Part shown: positions 27,428 through 36,270 of the stretch, in pieces
Layout of the letters: each line of letters opens with the position of its first letter
Numbering within the stretch: the first letter of the stretch is position 1
Assembly: GCF_008704555.1 (NCBI RefSeq)
Contig: NZ_CP023702.1
Span: 3,906,001 to 3,970,000 of the forward strand
Length of the DNA: 64,000 nt
Direction: 5' to 3'
Source: Streptomyces nitrosporeus
Lineage (GTDB): Bacteria; Actinomycetota; Actinomycetes; Streptomycetales; Streptomycetaceae
Translations under genes and position numbers: made by a program
Notes under the pieces: model-generated
What the model was told of the DNA's origin: nothing
What the model saw: only the letters and a program-made list of their open reading frames with translations
Database searches by the model: none

Positions 27428-28522
27428 ATGACCACCGCCCCCGCAGCCTCCCCCGCCACCCCCGAGGTGACGGCCCCCGCTCCTTCCGCGAGCCCCGCCC
27501 TGCGCCGCAGCGCCGAGCTGGAGCGGCAGATCGCCCAGGATCCCGGGCGCTTCCGGGTCCTCACCGGTGACCGGCCCACCGGCGCCCTCCACCTCGGGCA
27601 CTACTTCGGCACCCTGCACAACCGGGTGCGGCTCCAGGACCTCGGCGTGGAGGTCTTCGTGCTGATCGCCGACTACCAGGTGCTGACCGACCGGGACGTC
27701 GCGGACCGGCTCACCGAGCACGTGGAGGGACTGCTGCTGGACTACCTGGCCATCGGCATCGACCCGGCGCGCTCCACGGTCTTCAACCACAGCGCCGTAC
27801 CGGCCCTCAACCAGCTGCTGCTGCCGTTCCTCTCGCTGGTCTCCGTCGCCGAGCTGGGCCGCAACCCCACCGTGAAGGACGAGATCGCCCACTCACGGCA
27901 GTCGTCCGTCAGCGGACTGATGTACACCTACCCGGTGCACCAGGCCGCCGACATCCTCTTCTGCAAGGGCAACCTCGTCCCCGTCGGCCAGGACCAGCTG
28001 CCGCACCTGGAGATCACCCGCACCGTCGCCCGGCGCTTCAACGAGCGGTACGGGGCCGTCTTCCCGGAGCCGGACGCGCTGCTCTCCGCCGCGCCGCTGC
28101 TGCTCGGCACCGACGCCGGGAAGATGAGCAAGAGCCGGGGCAACTCCATCACCCTGGCGGCGAGCGAGGACGAGACCGCCCGGCTGATCAAGGGCGCGAC
28201 CACCGACGCCGAGCGGCACATCACCTACGACCCCGCAGCACGCCCCGGGGTCTCCAGCCTGGTGCTGCTGGCCGCGCTCTGCCTGGACCGGGACCCGCAC
28301 GAGGTGGCGGAGGAGATCGGGAGCGGCGGTGCGGCCGTGCTGAAGCGGACCGTGACGGACGCGGTCAACGCGAGGATGGCCCCGATCCGCGCCCGGCGCG
28401 CCGAGTACGCCCAGGACATGAGGTACGTCCGGGGCGTCCTGCGGGACGGGAACGAGCGGGCGAACGCGATCGCCGAGGCGACCCTGGACGAGGTGCGCCG
28501 GGCGATGGGCATGATCCGCTGA
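27428..28522 (+). CDS. trpS: Tryptophanyl-tRNA synthetase, auxiliary type
   Basis: This class I synthetase of 364 residues shows the HIGH-type motif in TGDRPTGALHLGHYFGTLHN and the KMSKS loop in GKMSKSRGN. The TGDRPTG-x-LHLGHY form marks the second TrpRS subgroup, different from housekeeping enzymes that read SGxxPTGxxHLGNY. An Ala/Pro-rich N-terminal extension of about 30 residues precedes the core. A GAGGAG site precedes the ATG. Expression should depend on the leader peptide and attenuator just upstream. The inference is an inducible TrpRS made when Trp charging is impaired, for example by an inhibitor such as indolmycin. Confidence 0.93.
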   Translation: MTTAPAASPATPEVTAPAPSASPALRRSAELERQIAQDPGRFRVLTGDRPTGALHLGHYFGTLHNRVRLQDLGVEVFVLIADYQVLTDRDVADRLTEHVEGLLLDYLAIGIDPARSTVFNHSAVPALNQLLLPFLSLVSVAELGRNPTVKDEIAHSRQSSVSGLMYTYPVHQAADILFCKGNLVPVGQDQLPHLEITRTVARRFNERYGAVFPEPDALLSAAPLLLGTDAGKMSKSRGNSITLAASEDETARLIKGATTDAERHITYDPAARPGVSSLVLLAALCLDRDPHEVAEEIGSGGAAVLKRTVTDAVNARMAPIRARRAEYAQDMRYVRGVLRDGNERANAIAEATLDEVRRAMGMIR

Positions 28523-28560
28523 ACCGGGACCTCCGGGCCCCGCGCCCTCTGCTTCCTGCT

Positions 28561-28680
28561 TCCGGGCTCCTCGCCTACCAGGGCCTCCGCCCCGGGCTCT
28601 CCGCGCACCAGGACCCTGCCCCCGGCTCTCCGTGTGCCAGGGCCACCGTCCCCGGGCTCTCCGGTACCCGGGCCCCGCAT
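28561..28680. repeat. 30-bp tandem repeat, four copies
   Basis: Units start at 28561, 28591, 28621 and 28651. Each begins CCCGGGCTCTCC or a near copy and contains ACCAGG-type cores. The copies are imperfect. They fill the gap between the convergent trpS and RCK-protein genes. Confidence 0.75.
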
Positions 28681-28706
28681 CCGCGCCCCCGCCCCGGTGG
28701 CGCCGT

Positions 28707-30704
28707 TCAGCGGACGTCCGTGGTGTGCCGGCGGCGCAGCAGTTCCGCGAGCCCGCGCCGGGTCGCCGCGATGACCACCCGGTCGTGGGCCTGGAGCACA
28801 TAGCCCGGGTGCAGGTTCCAGACCAGGCCGGACGGGCGGCCCGGCCCCTGTTCGCCGAGCGGGTCGTACGGGGGTACGGCGGCCAGGTCCGGGGCGCGGT
28901 CGGCCGGGGGTGTGGCGTCCAGTGCCAGGACCCGCCAGGACCCGGCCCGGAACGCCTGATCCACGGTGCGGCCCACCAGCTGGGGGTGGCCGCCCACCTC
29001 CAGCGCGGCGAACAGCATCACCTTGCGCTCCACCGGCACCGCGCCCAGGATCTGACGCCCCATCATGGCCACCGCGAACGACGGCGCGGCCAGGTGGGAG
29101 ACCGAGCGGGAGCGGGTCAGGGCGTCCGGGTGGGCGGTGCGCAGGGTGCGGTAGACGGCGGTGGCGAACTCGTCGTCGTACAGCCGCAGGGCCACCCGCA
29201 GGTCGGGCTTGACGGTACGGGCGTAGAGGGCGGCCTCCAGGTTGGTGGTGTCGATGCTGGTCAGGGCCAGCAGGGCGCGGGCCCGGCCGATCTTGGCCGC
29301 CTCCAGCACCCCTTCCTGGGTGACGTCGCCGATGACGGTGGGCACGTGCATGCTGCGGGCCACCGGGATGCCGCGCGCCTCGGGGTCCTCCTCGACGACG
29401 ACCACCGGTATGTCCATCTCGCGCAGCCGCACCAGCACCCGCGTGCCGATCTTGCCGAGGCCGAGCAGGACCACGTGTCCGGTCAGGCCGCGGGGCGGGC
29501 GGCGCAGGGAGGACGCGGTGCGCAGCGAACCGAAGGCCTCCAGCACGGCGGCGACCAGCAGGGGCAGCAGCAGCATGCCGGCCATGCCGGACAGCAGCTG
29601 GATGATCTGCCGGGCGGAGCCGGCGTCCTCCTCCGCGGGGTCGCCCATCGCGAGCAGGTCGAGCAGGGTGAGGTAGGCGGCGTGCAGCGGGCTGTCGCCG
29701 TAGGTGAGGACCGAGGCGACGGTGAGGGCCACGGCGGCGGCCAGCACGCCCGCGGCCGACCACCGCAGCCTGCGCGAGAAGATGTGGCCCAGCGGCGCGC
29801 CCCGGCCGCCCATGCGGCTGGGCGCCCGGTCGGGCCCGGCGTGGCTGATGGCCTCCAGGACGACCGTGCCCCGGCCGGTCGCCTCCTCCACCGTCGCCCG
29901 GTCCGGGAGGAGCTGGGGCCCGTCGGCGCCGCTGCTGTCGGAGCCCTCGGCGCCCGCGGGGTCGTGGGTGGTGGAGGAGAGCAGGGCCAGGGTGCACAGC
30001 CCGGGGTCGGCGAGTTCACCGTGTCCGGGCGGGGTGCGTTCGGCGGCGCGCAGCAGCAGTCCCTCGGCCTGGATGACCTTGCTGCTGCCGGTCACCGCGG
30101 TGGCGGCCAGGGCGGGGGCGGCGGTGTCGGCGTCGGACAGGACCGTGGTGGAGGCGTCCAGTACCGCCGGGTCGAGGCCGGGCGCGGCGACGGCGGCCGC
30201 CTGGTCGAGCAGGTGTTCCAGGTGCTGGCCCAGCTTGCGGTTGTAGAGGCGGATGACCAGGCGCAGGCGCGGATTGATCCGACGGGCCGTCAGGGCGGCC
30301 CGTATGTTCAGCTCGTCGTCGTCGTAGACGAGGGCGAGCGCGGCGGCGCGGGCGGCGCCCGCCTCCTCCAGCACCTCGTCCGATGGCTCGGCCGCCTCCA
30401 TGATGCGGACGGCCTCGACCCCGGCGTTGGTGTCGTCGCTCGCCCCGCCCGCCGCGCCGTTGCGGTTCATCGCCGCCGACATCCGGCCGAACAGCGCGAC
30501 CGCGCGGGCCCGTTGGGTGAGCGGCTGTTCGGGGCGGGTCGCGTCCCGGCCCGGCGGGATCAGCAGGGTGACCCGCTCGCCGTACACATAGCGCAGCTCC
30601 ACGGCGAGCCGCCGGGCGAGGGTGTCGTCGCCGCAGACCACCATGTGGCCGCCGGTGGTGGGGTGTTGGGTCTGCTGAGGAAGTGGGGGCACGAATCCCA
30701 GCAT
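28707..30704 (-). CDS. RCK/TrkA-N membrane protein (CASTOR/POLLUX-like ion channel type)
   Basis: The 665-residue protein has an N-terminal Rossmann domain (GGHMVVCGDDTLARRLAVEL) and then a membrane part with two hydrophobic segments (SAAGVLAAAVALTVASVLTY; LLSGMAGMLLLPLLVAAVLE). Between them is a pore-like re-entrant stretch, AYLTLLDLLAMGDP. A second TrkA-N domain follows (GHVVLLGLGKIGTRVLVRLR, with a conserved Glu after VVVVEEDPE). This layout fits a ligand-gated cation channel of the CASTOR/POLLUX or RCK type. AAGGAG lies before the ATG at 30704. It is last in a minus-strand set with the AAA ATPase, flotillin and NfeD-like genes. The ion and ligand are unknown. Confidence 0.8.
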   Translation of the reverse strand: MLGFVPPLPQQTQHPTTGGHMVVCGDDTLARRLAVELRYVYGERVTLLIPPGRDATRPEQPLTQRARAVALFGRMSAAMNRNGAAGGASDDTNAGVEAVRIMEAAEPSDEVLEEAGAARAAALALVYDDDELNIRAALTARRINPRLRLVIRLYNRKLGQHLEHLLDQAAAVAAPGLDPAVLDASTTVLSDADTAAPALAATAVTGSSKVIQAEGLLLRAAERTPPGHGELADPGLCTLALLSSTTHDPAGAEGSDSSGADGPQLLPDRATVEEATGRGTVVLEAISHAGPDRAPSRMGGRGAPLGHIFSRRLRWSAAGVLAAAVALTVASVLTYGDSPLHAAYLTLLDLLAMGDPAEEDAGSARQIIQLLSGMAGMLLLPLLVAAVLEAFGSLRTASSLRRPPRGLTGHVVLLGLGKIGTRVLVRLREMDIPVVVVEEDPEARGIPVARSMHVPTVIGDVTQEGVLEAAKIGRARALLALTSIDTTNLEAALYARTVKPDLRVALRLYDDEFATAVYRTLRTAHPDALTRSRSVSHLAAPSFAVAMMGRQILGAVPVERKVMLFAALEVGGHPQLVGRTVDQAFRAGSWRVLALDATPPADRAPDLAAVPPYDPLGEQGPGRPSGLVWNLHPGYVLQAHDRVVIAATRRGLAELLRRRHTTDVR

Positions 30705-30745
30705 GCCTGGTGCTCCTTCCTGGGCGCGGTGCCGGGGCGGACGGG

Positions 30746-30856
30746 GCCGGATCCGCGCGGTGCGGGGGCGGGTGGTGCGGGGCCGGGCGGCCCCGGGGCG
30801 GGCGGTGCGGGGATGGGCGGTGCCGGATCCGTGCGGTGCGGGGGCGGGTGGTGCGG
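30746..30856. repeat. 35-bp direct repeat pair in the RCK/ATPase gap
   Basis: Two copies, 30746-30780 and 30822-30856, differ at one base and begin GCCGGATCCG. They lie between the ATPase stop and the RCK-protein start, in a gap of 179 bases made of GGTGCGGGGGCGGG-type sequence. Confidence 0.8.
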
Positions 30857-30883
30857 CAGCCGTACGGTTCCGGGTGGCCGGGG

Positions 30884-33800
30884 TCAGTCCGCCGGGGGCA
30901 GGCCGGGGCGGGCCGGCGGGTGGGGCTGCCGGGCGTGGCGGGGGCCGGGGGCGGGGTCGGCCAGGAGCCGGCGGGGGTCCACCGCGTGCCGGATGGCCGT
31001 CTCGACGGCCGCGACCCGGTCGGCCAGCAGGCCGAGCGCGGCGACCGCGCGTGCGGCCGGGTCGTCGTCGGCGCCGCCGAGCGCCCGGGCGCGGACGTAG
31101 GACGCGGTGATCTCCGCCCAGCGGGCGGCCCGGGGGCCGGTGAGGGTGCCGCGCAGCTCGGCCAGTTTCAGCAGGTTGGCCTCGGCGCCGCTGGTGAGGG
31201 TCTGGGCCTCGCCCGCGTAGTGGTCCTCGATGACGGCCTCCAGCTCGGCGGCGTTCATCACCGGCACGATCCGTTCGGCGATCTTGTTCATGTTGCGGTA
31301 CGAGCCCTGGAGCCGGAACGGCGGCTCGGTGCGGGACGCGTCGCTCTGCGCCGCCGAGGCGATGTAGGCCGCGTTCACCGCGAGGACGGTGTCCCGGGCG
31401 GTGAGGAGGTGGCGCAGCACCGCCACGATCCGTTCGGTCTCGGCGGGGGCGTAGGAGTGCTCCAGCTCGTCGGCGCGCGGTGCCGGGCCGGTGCCCGAGG
31501 CCATGCGGAGGAACTGTTCGAGGTCCGCGCGGGAGCGGCCGGCGAGCGGGGCGAGGACCGGGTTGGCGGTCAGCGCGTTCTCGACGAAGCTCAGCGCGAA
31601 GACGTCCTCCCGGCCGCTCAGGACCTCGCCGAGGTTCCACACGTCGGCCCGGTTGGCGAGCATGTCCGGGATCCGGAAACGGTCGCCCGACTCGGTGTAG
31701 GGGTTGCCCGCCATGACCACCGCGAAGCGCTTGCCCCGCAGGTCGTAGCCGCGCGGCTCGCCGTCCCGCACCCCGTCGATCCGGCGGGTCGCGTCGCAGA
31801 GCGGGATGAACTTCTGGAGCAGTCCCAGGGAGGTGTGCTGGATGTCGTCCAGGTACAGCAGGGTGTTGTTTCCGCACTCCAGCGCGAAGTTGATCTTCTC
31901 GATCTCCTTGCGCGCGGTAGCGTCGGCCGCCTGCGCCGGGTCGAGGGAGGTCACGTCGTGGCCGAGGTTCGGCCCGCTGACCTTGACGAGGACCATGCCG
32001 AGCCGGTCGGCGACGTACTCCATGAGCGTCGTCTTGCCGTAGCCGGGCGGGGAGACCAGGAGCAGCAGGCCCTGGGAGTCGGTGCGGCGGCCGGCGTCGG
32101 CGGTGCCGAGCTGCTTGGCGAGGCTGTCCCCGATGAGCGGGAGGTAGACCTCGTCCAGCAGCCGGTTGCGGACGAAGGCGGGCATCACCCGCGGGCGGTG
32201 CTCGTCCAGCCGCAGCCGGCCGCGTTCGGCGTCGAGGAGGCCGTTGCGCAGCCGCTGGTAGGCGCGGAAGCCGGGCACCGTCCGGTCGCGGAACGCGGCG
32301 GTACGGGCGAGGAGTTCGTCCAGGCGGACCAGGAGTGCGCCCTGCCGGACACGCGGGTGGTCGCCGAGGAGTCCGTCCACGCGTTCGGTGAGCGGGGCGT
32401 CGTGGTCGTAGCGGTCGAGGCCGGGGCAGAGTTCCACGGCGGCGGCCTCCGCGAGGTCCCCCTCGTCCACCGCCGAACCGCTCGCCGCCGCGTAGGAGGC
32501 GAGCCAGCCCTCGACCAGCTGGCGCCGGGCGGGCAGGTCGTCGTGGAGCGCGGCCAGGTCGTCGTCGTAGGCCGGGGTGCCGGTCGCCCGGCGGAACTTC
32601 TCCAGGAAGGTGCGGACGGCGGCGCCGGTGACGAAGCCGGCGGGGCGGCTCGTCAGCTCCTCGAAGAGGTACACGGCCACCGCGCGGTCCGTCCCCATGA
32701 CCGCCGCCCACTCCTCCTGGAGGGTGCCGATCGCCGGGGCGAGCCCGAAGGTGTCGCGGGCCCGTGCCAGCGACACCGCCCGCCGGGTCCAGGACGTCCG
32801 CAGTGCCTCGTCGGCCTCGTGCGCCCAGAACAGCTGGGCGGCGGCGCGCACGGCGGGCCCGAAGCGCAGCAGTCCGGCCCCGGCGCGCAGCCGCAGCAGG
32901 GCGGCCAGGATCGCGGTGGCGTCCTCGTCGTGGACCCCGCGCCGGTACCCCTCGTCGTACGCCGCCGCGGCCGCCTCCCGTACCAGCGCGGCCAGGTCCT
33001 CGGTGCCGGACAGCCCGTCGGCGCCGTGCTCGTCCAGCAGGCGGGCGGCCAGGTGCTCGGCGCGGTAGACCTCCGGGGACTCCGAGGGCAGCGACTGGTC
33101 CCAGTAGGGGCGGGTCGCCGCGAAGGAGGGGTCGGTGACGGGGGCGCGGTAGTCGGTGCCGGTGAGCGCGAAGGCGAGCCGGTCGCCCCGGGGGACCAGG
33201 GTCAGGTCGAAGGGCCGGGTGTTCACCGCGAACCGGTGGCGGCCCAGTCTGAGCACCGCGCCGCCGTCCGCGTACAGCTCGCCCCGGTCCCGCAGGGCGC
33301 GGCCCGCCTCCTGCCGGGCGGCCTTCAGCCGCCCCTCCAGCTCCTCGGCGCGGACCACCTCGCCCAGCTCGCGCAGCTCCCCGGCGGTACGGCGGACCTT
33401 GGCGACCATCGGGTCGGACGCGAAGTAGGTGTGGACGGCGTCCAGGTCCTCCAGCGCGGACAGCCGCCGGGACACCGTCTCCAGCACCCGGGCGGCGGAG
33501 CCGGCGAGCCGTTCGGCCCGCTCGGCGCGGGCGTCCTGGAGGCTCTGCCGGCGTGCGGAGAACGCCTCGTAGACCTCGGTGCGGCGCTCGGCGAGGCGGC
33601 CGAGGAAGTCGTCGGACTCCGCGAACCGGGACTCCAGGTTCTCCAGCTGGAGCAGGAGCCGGGCCAGCTGCCCGTCGCAGTCCTCGGGGGTGCCGGCGGC
33701 GGCCAGCGCCCCGGTCACGGCCTGGCCCAGCAGGGCGAACTCGGCGGCGAACTCGGCCTGTCCCTCGGTGGTCAGCAGTTCACGGCGGCGGACGTCCAGG

Positions 33801-35908
33801 ACGGCGCGGGCCCGGTTGGCGTCGCCCAGGACCCCGGCGATCCGCTCCAGGATCGACGTACGGACGGTGGCGTCGCCGATGTCGAGGCCGGTCACCACAT
33901 CGGTGACGGTGGCCAGGCCCCCGGTGATCTCCGTCAGCCGGTCCGAGAGGGCGGGGGCCTGGGCGACGGCCGTCAGCTCGCCCGCTTCCCGGGTGAGCCG
34001 GGCCAGTTCCTCGTGGTAGCCGGTGAAGGCGTCGTCGCGGGCGAGGAAGGAGACGGCCCGGCGGGCGGCGGCGGTGAGGTCGTCCTCGGCCTCGGCGGAC
34101 AGCCGCGCGATCCGCTCGGTGTCGGCGTAACGCATCTCGGCGAGGGTCGCCAGCCGGCCGTGGGCGGACCGCAGACCGGTGAGCTGCTCCACCCACGCGG
34201 CGGCGGAGCGGGGCGCCTCGCCCCTGGTCCGGCGGACCAGGGCGGTGAGCCGGGCCGACGTCTCGTCGAGGGCGTCGGCGGCCTGCCGGGTGAGTTCCCG
34301 TACGGTCTCGAACTCGGCCAGCACCTGTCCGGCGGTGGCGCCGATCCCGTCCAGCGGTTCGGCGAGCAGGCCCAGCTCGGGGTCGGTGAGCCAGTGGTAG
34401 CGGTCGCCCGCCCGCGCGCAGTCGGCGACGAGCCGGGCGTAGACGGCGGCGGTCGGTGTCATGTCGCGCACACCGTGGGCCAGGGCGAGGCAGTCGGAGA
34501 TCCCCCGTACCAGGTCGGCGTTTCCGGTCCGGGCGAGCGGCCCGGTGCCGGCGGGCCGGGACGCCGCGTAGGTGTCGGAGACGTAGGGGGTCTGCCAGCG
34601 CTGGAGGGGGTGGACACGGGCGGGCCCCTCCTCCCCGGTCCGCAGGAGGACGAGGGTGCCGTCGTCGAGGAGGGCGTGGGCGCGGCCGGACAGCGGGGTG
34701 GCGACCTCCTGGCGGATCAGGTTGTACGGCAGGAGCAGGGTGCGGTCGCCGTCCCGGGACCGGAAGACGTACAGCACGTCCTCGCCGTTGGGGGAGCGGA
34801 CCGTGCCCTCGAAGACCGGGTCGGACAGCTCCTCGGCGGTGTCGAAGGTCTTGGCCGCGCCGGTGGTGAGGTAGTAGCCGCCGGGGAAGATGATCCCCTG
34901 GTCCTCGGGGAGCCGGTGGCAGGAGGGGCCGATCCCGTCTAGCCGGGTGACCTGTCCGAGGAGCGTGTTGAAGACCAGGTGGCGCCAGGTCTCCTCCTTG
35001 TACGGGCGCACCCGCAGCAGGACCAGCGGCCCGGCCTCGGCGTAGGCCACGTCGGCGTCCGCGAGGGACTGGAGCGGCTCGTCCACCGGCTCCTCGTAGA
35101 TCCCGCCGGGGGTCTCGGTGTCGTCGGCCGTCTTCACGGTGAGCGTGCCGCCGAGGGCGTCGACGAAGAGCGCGCCGCCGGCGACGGAGATGTGCGGATG
35201 GCGGCCGGGGCGGTGGTCCTCGCGGCTGGCCGGGGTCCACTCGAAGTCGTGGGAGGGCGGGAACACGTGGTCGCGGTCGCCCCGCGCGTCCAGGAACTCC
35301 CCGGGCTCCCCGTCGGGTCCGAGCGCCCAGCGCAGGACCCGGACGTCCTCGGCCCGCTCCCCGGTGCGGAAGACGGCGATCAGCCGCCCGTTGACACGGC
35401 GCAGCCGCAGCAGCCGGGCGTCGCGGAAGTAGCGGTGCAGGCCGGTGAACTCCCGTACGAACGCCTCGTCGCCGAGCGGCCCGGCGTCCGGGGCGTCCTC
35501 CAGGCCGGGCTCCCGCAGCACGAGGACGTCATCGACGCCCGGCTCGCCGGCCGCCCCCGGGCCCCGCTCGAAGCCGAACAGCAGCCGGCCGCCCACGGCG
35601 ACGAGGTCCCGGGCCAGCGAGGGCCGCCCGGTGTGCACCTGTTCGGTGGCCAGCAGCCGCAGCCCGGTCGATCCGAACTCCTCGGTGCGCCGCGCGTTCA
35701 GCGCCTCGGCCCGCCGGACCAGCTCATCGGCCTGCGCCGCGAGCCGCCTTCGGAGCACCTCGTAGGCACCGCCGTCGGCGTGGTCCCGGGGCCCGGTTCC
35801 GACGCCGGTTCCGGTTCCGGTGCCGCTTCCGGTGTCGATGCCGCTTCCGGTGTCGGCGGTGGCGGTGGCACCGGGGGGTGCGGTGTCGGTGGCGGTGTCG
35901 CGGTCCAT
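30884..35908 (-). CDS. Very large AAA ATPase (DNA repair ATPase/DUF3686 type)
   Basis: The 1674-residue protein starts with a Gly/Thr repeat region (residues ~20-40). A long part rich in beta-propeller-like and coiled-coil segments follows (coiled coil around residues 600-1000, for example LARLLLQLENLESRFAESDD). The AAA ATPase core sits near residues 1280-1450: Walker A SPPGYGKTTLMEYVADRLG, Walker B NTLLYLDDIQHTSLGLLQKF, sensor-1 region FAVVMAGNPYTESGDRF. The family is usually annotated as DNA repair ATPase, but that role rests on weak evidence. Linkage to flotillin, an NfeD-like protein and an ion-channel-like protein suggests a membrane-linked remodelling machine instead. Confidence 0.75.
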   Translation of the reverse strand: MDRDTATDTAPPGATATADTGSGIDTGSGTGTGTGVGTGPRDHADGGAYEVLRRRLAAQADELVRRAEALNARRTEEFGSTGLRLLATEQVHTGRPSLARDLVAVGGRLLFGFERGPGAAGEPGVDDVLVLREPGLEDAPDAGPLGDEAFVREFTGLHRYFRDARLLRLRRVNGRLIAVFRTGERAEDVRVLRWALGPDGEPGEFLDARGDRDHVFPPSHDFEWTPASREDHRPGRHPHISVAGGALFVDALGGTLTVKTADDTETPGGIYEEPVDEPLQSLADADVAYAEAGPLVLLRVRPYKEETWRHLVFNTLLGQVTRLDGIGPSCHRLPEDQGIIFPGGYYLTTGAAKTFDTAEELSDPVFEGTVRSPNGEDVLYVFRSRDGDRTLLLPYNLIRQEVATPLSGRAHALLDDGTLVLLRTGEEGPARVHPLQRWQTPYVSDTYAASRPAGTGPLARTGNADLVRGISDCLALAHGVRDMTPTAAVYARLVADCARAGDRYHWLTDPELGLLAEPLDGIGATAGQVLAEFETVRELTRQAADALDETSARLTALVRRTRGEAPRSAAAWVEQLTGLRSAHGRLATLAEMRYADTERIARLSAEAEDDLTAAARRAVSFLARDDAFTGYHEELARLTREAGELTAVAQAPALSDRLTEITGGLATVTDVVTGLDIGDATVRTSILERIAGVLGDANRARAVLDVRRRELLTTEGQAEFAAEFALLGQAVTGALAAAGTPEDCDGQLARLLLQLENLESRFAESDDFLGRLAERRTEVYEAFSARRQSLQDARAERAERLAGSAARVLETVSRRLSALEDLDAVHTYFASDPMVAKVRRTAGELRELGEVVRAEELEGRLKAARQEAGRALRDRGELYADGGAVLRLGRHRFAVNTRPFDLTLVPRGDRLAFALTGTDYRAPVTDPSFAATRPYWDQSLPSESPEVYRAEHLAARLLDEHGADGLSGTEDLAALVREAAAAAYDEGYRRGVHDEDATAILAALLRLRAGAGLLRFGPAVRAAAQLFWAHEADEALRTSWTRRAVSLARARDTFGLAPAIGTLQEEWAAVMGTDRAVAVYLFEELTSRPAGFVTGAAVRTFLEKFRRATGTPAYDDDLAALHDDLPARRQLVEGWLASYAAASGSAVDEGDLAEAAAVELCPGLDRYDHDAPLTERVDGLLGDHPRVRQGALLVRLDELLARTAAFRDRTVPGFRAYQRLRNGLLDAERGRLRLDEHRPRVMPAFVRNRLLDEVYLPLIGDSLAKQLGTADAGRRTDSQGLLLLVSPPGYGKTTLMEYVADRLGMVLVKVSGPNLGHDVTSLDPAQAADATARKEIEKINFALECGNNTLLYLDDIQHTSLGLLQKFIPLCDATRRIDGVRDGEPRGYDLRGKRFAVVMAGNPYTESGDRFRIPDMLANRADVWNLGEVLSGREDVFALSFVENALTANPVLAPLAGRSRADLEQFLRMASGTGPAPRADELEHSYAPAETERIVAVLRHLLTARDTVLAVNAAYIASAAQSDASRTEPPFRLQGSYRNMNKIAERIVPVMNAAELEAVIEDHYAGEAQTLTSGAEANLLKLAELRGTLTGPRAARWAEITASYVRARALGGADDDPAARAVAALGLLADRVAAVETAIRHAVDPRRLLADPAPGPRHARQPHPPARPGLPPAD

Positions 35909-36068
35909 GCGTACGGCTCCCTACGAGATGTCACTACGGCGTGCGGCCCCCGGCCCGGCCGGGGCGGGGCCGGCCGGGGGCGGGGGACGGGCCGGATGCC
36001 GGGCGGCCGGGGCCTGTCCGGCGGGGCCGGGCGGACGCCGGGCCGGGCGGGTCCTCCCGGGCCTGGCC

Positions 36069-36183
36069 CGGTGCGGGTCCCGGTCCGGCCTGGCGCGGGT
36101 CCCGGTTCGGCCCGGTACGGGTCCCGGTCCGATGCGGGTCCAGGTCCGGTGCGGGTCCCGGTCCGGTGCGGGTCCCGGTCCGG
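36069..36183. repeat. 17-bp tandem repeats in the ATPase/flotillin gap
   Basis: Units of the form GGTGCGGGTCCCGGTCC recur with period 17 (best copies 36130-36180), preceded by longer imperfect copies. The whole gap 35909-36270 (362 bases) is G+C-only-like sequence with no gene. It might fold strongly or act as a recombination-prone minisatellite. Confidence 0.75.
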
Positions 36184-36270
36184 CGTGGCCCCGGGAGGTT
36201 CCGGCCGGGGTGGGCCCGTGTCCCGGCCGGGCCCGCCCCCGTGGTGCGGGTCCGGCCGGGGCGGTGGGCG

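Noticed and set aside
30683-34942. 1419-codon plus-strand frame opposite the AAA ATPase
   Set aside because: It is an antisense shadow caused by high GC3. Its sequence is Gly/Val/Glu/Arg-rich without domains, while the minus strand has clear Walker motifs.
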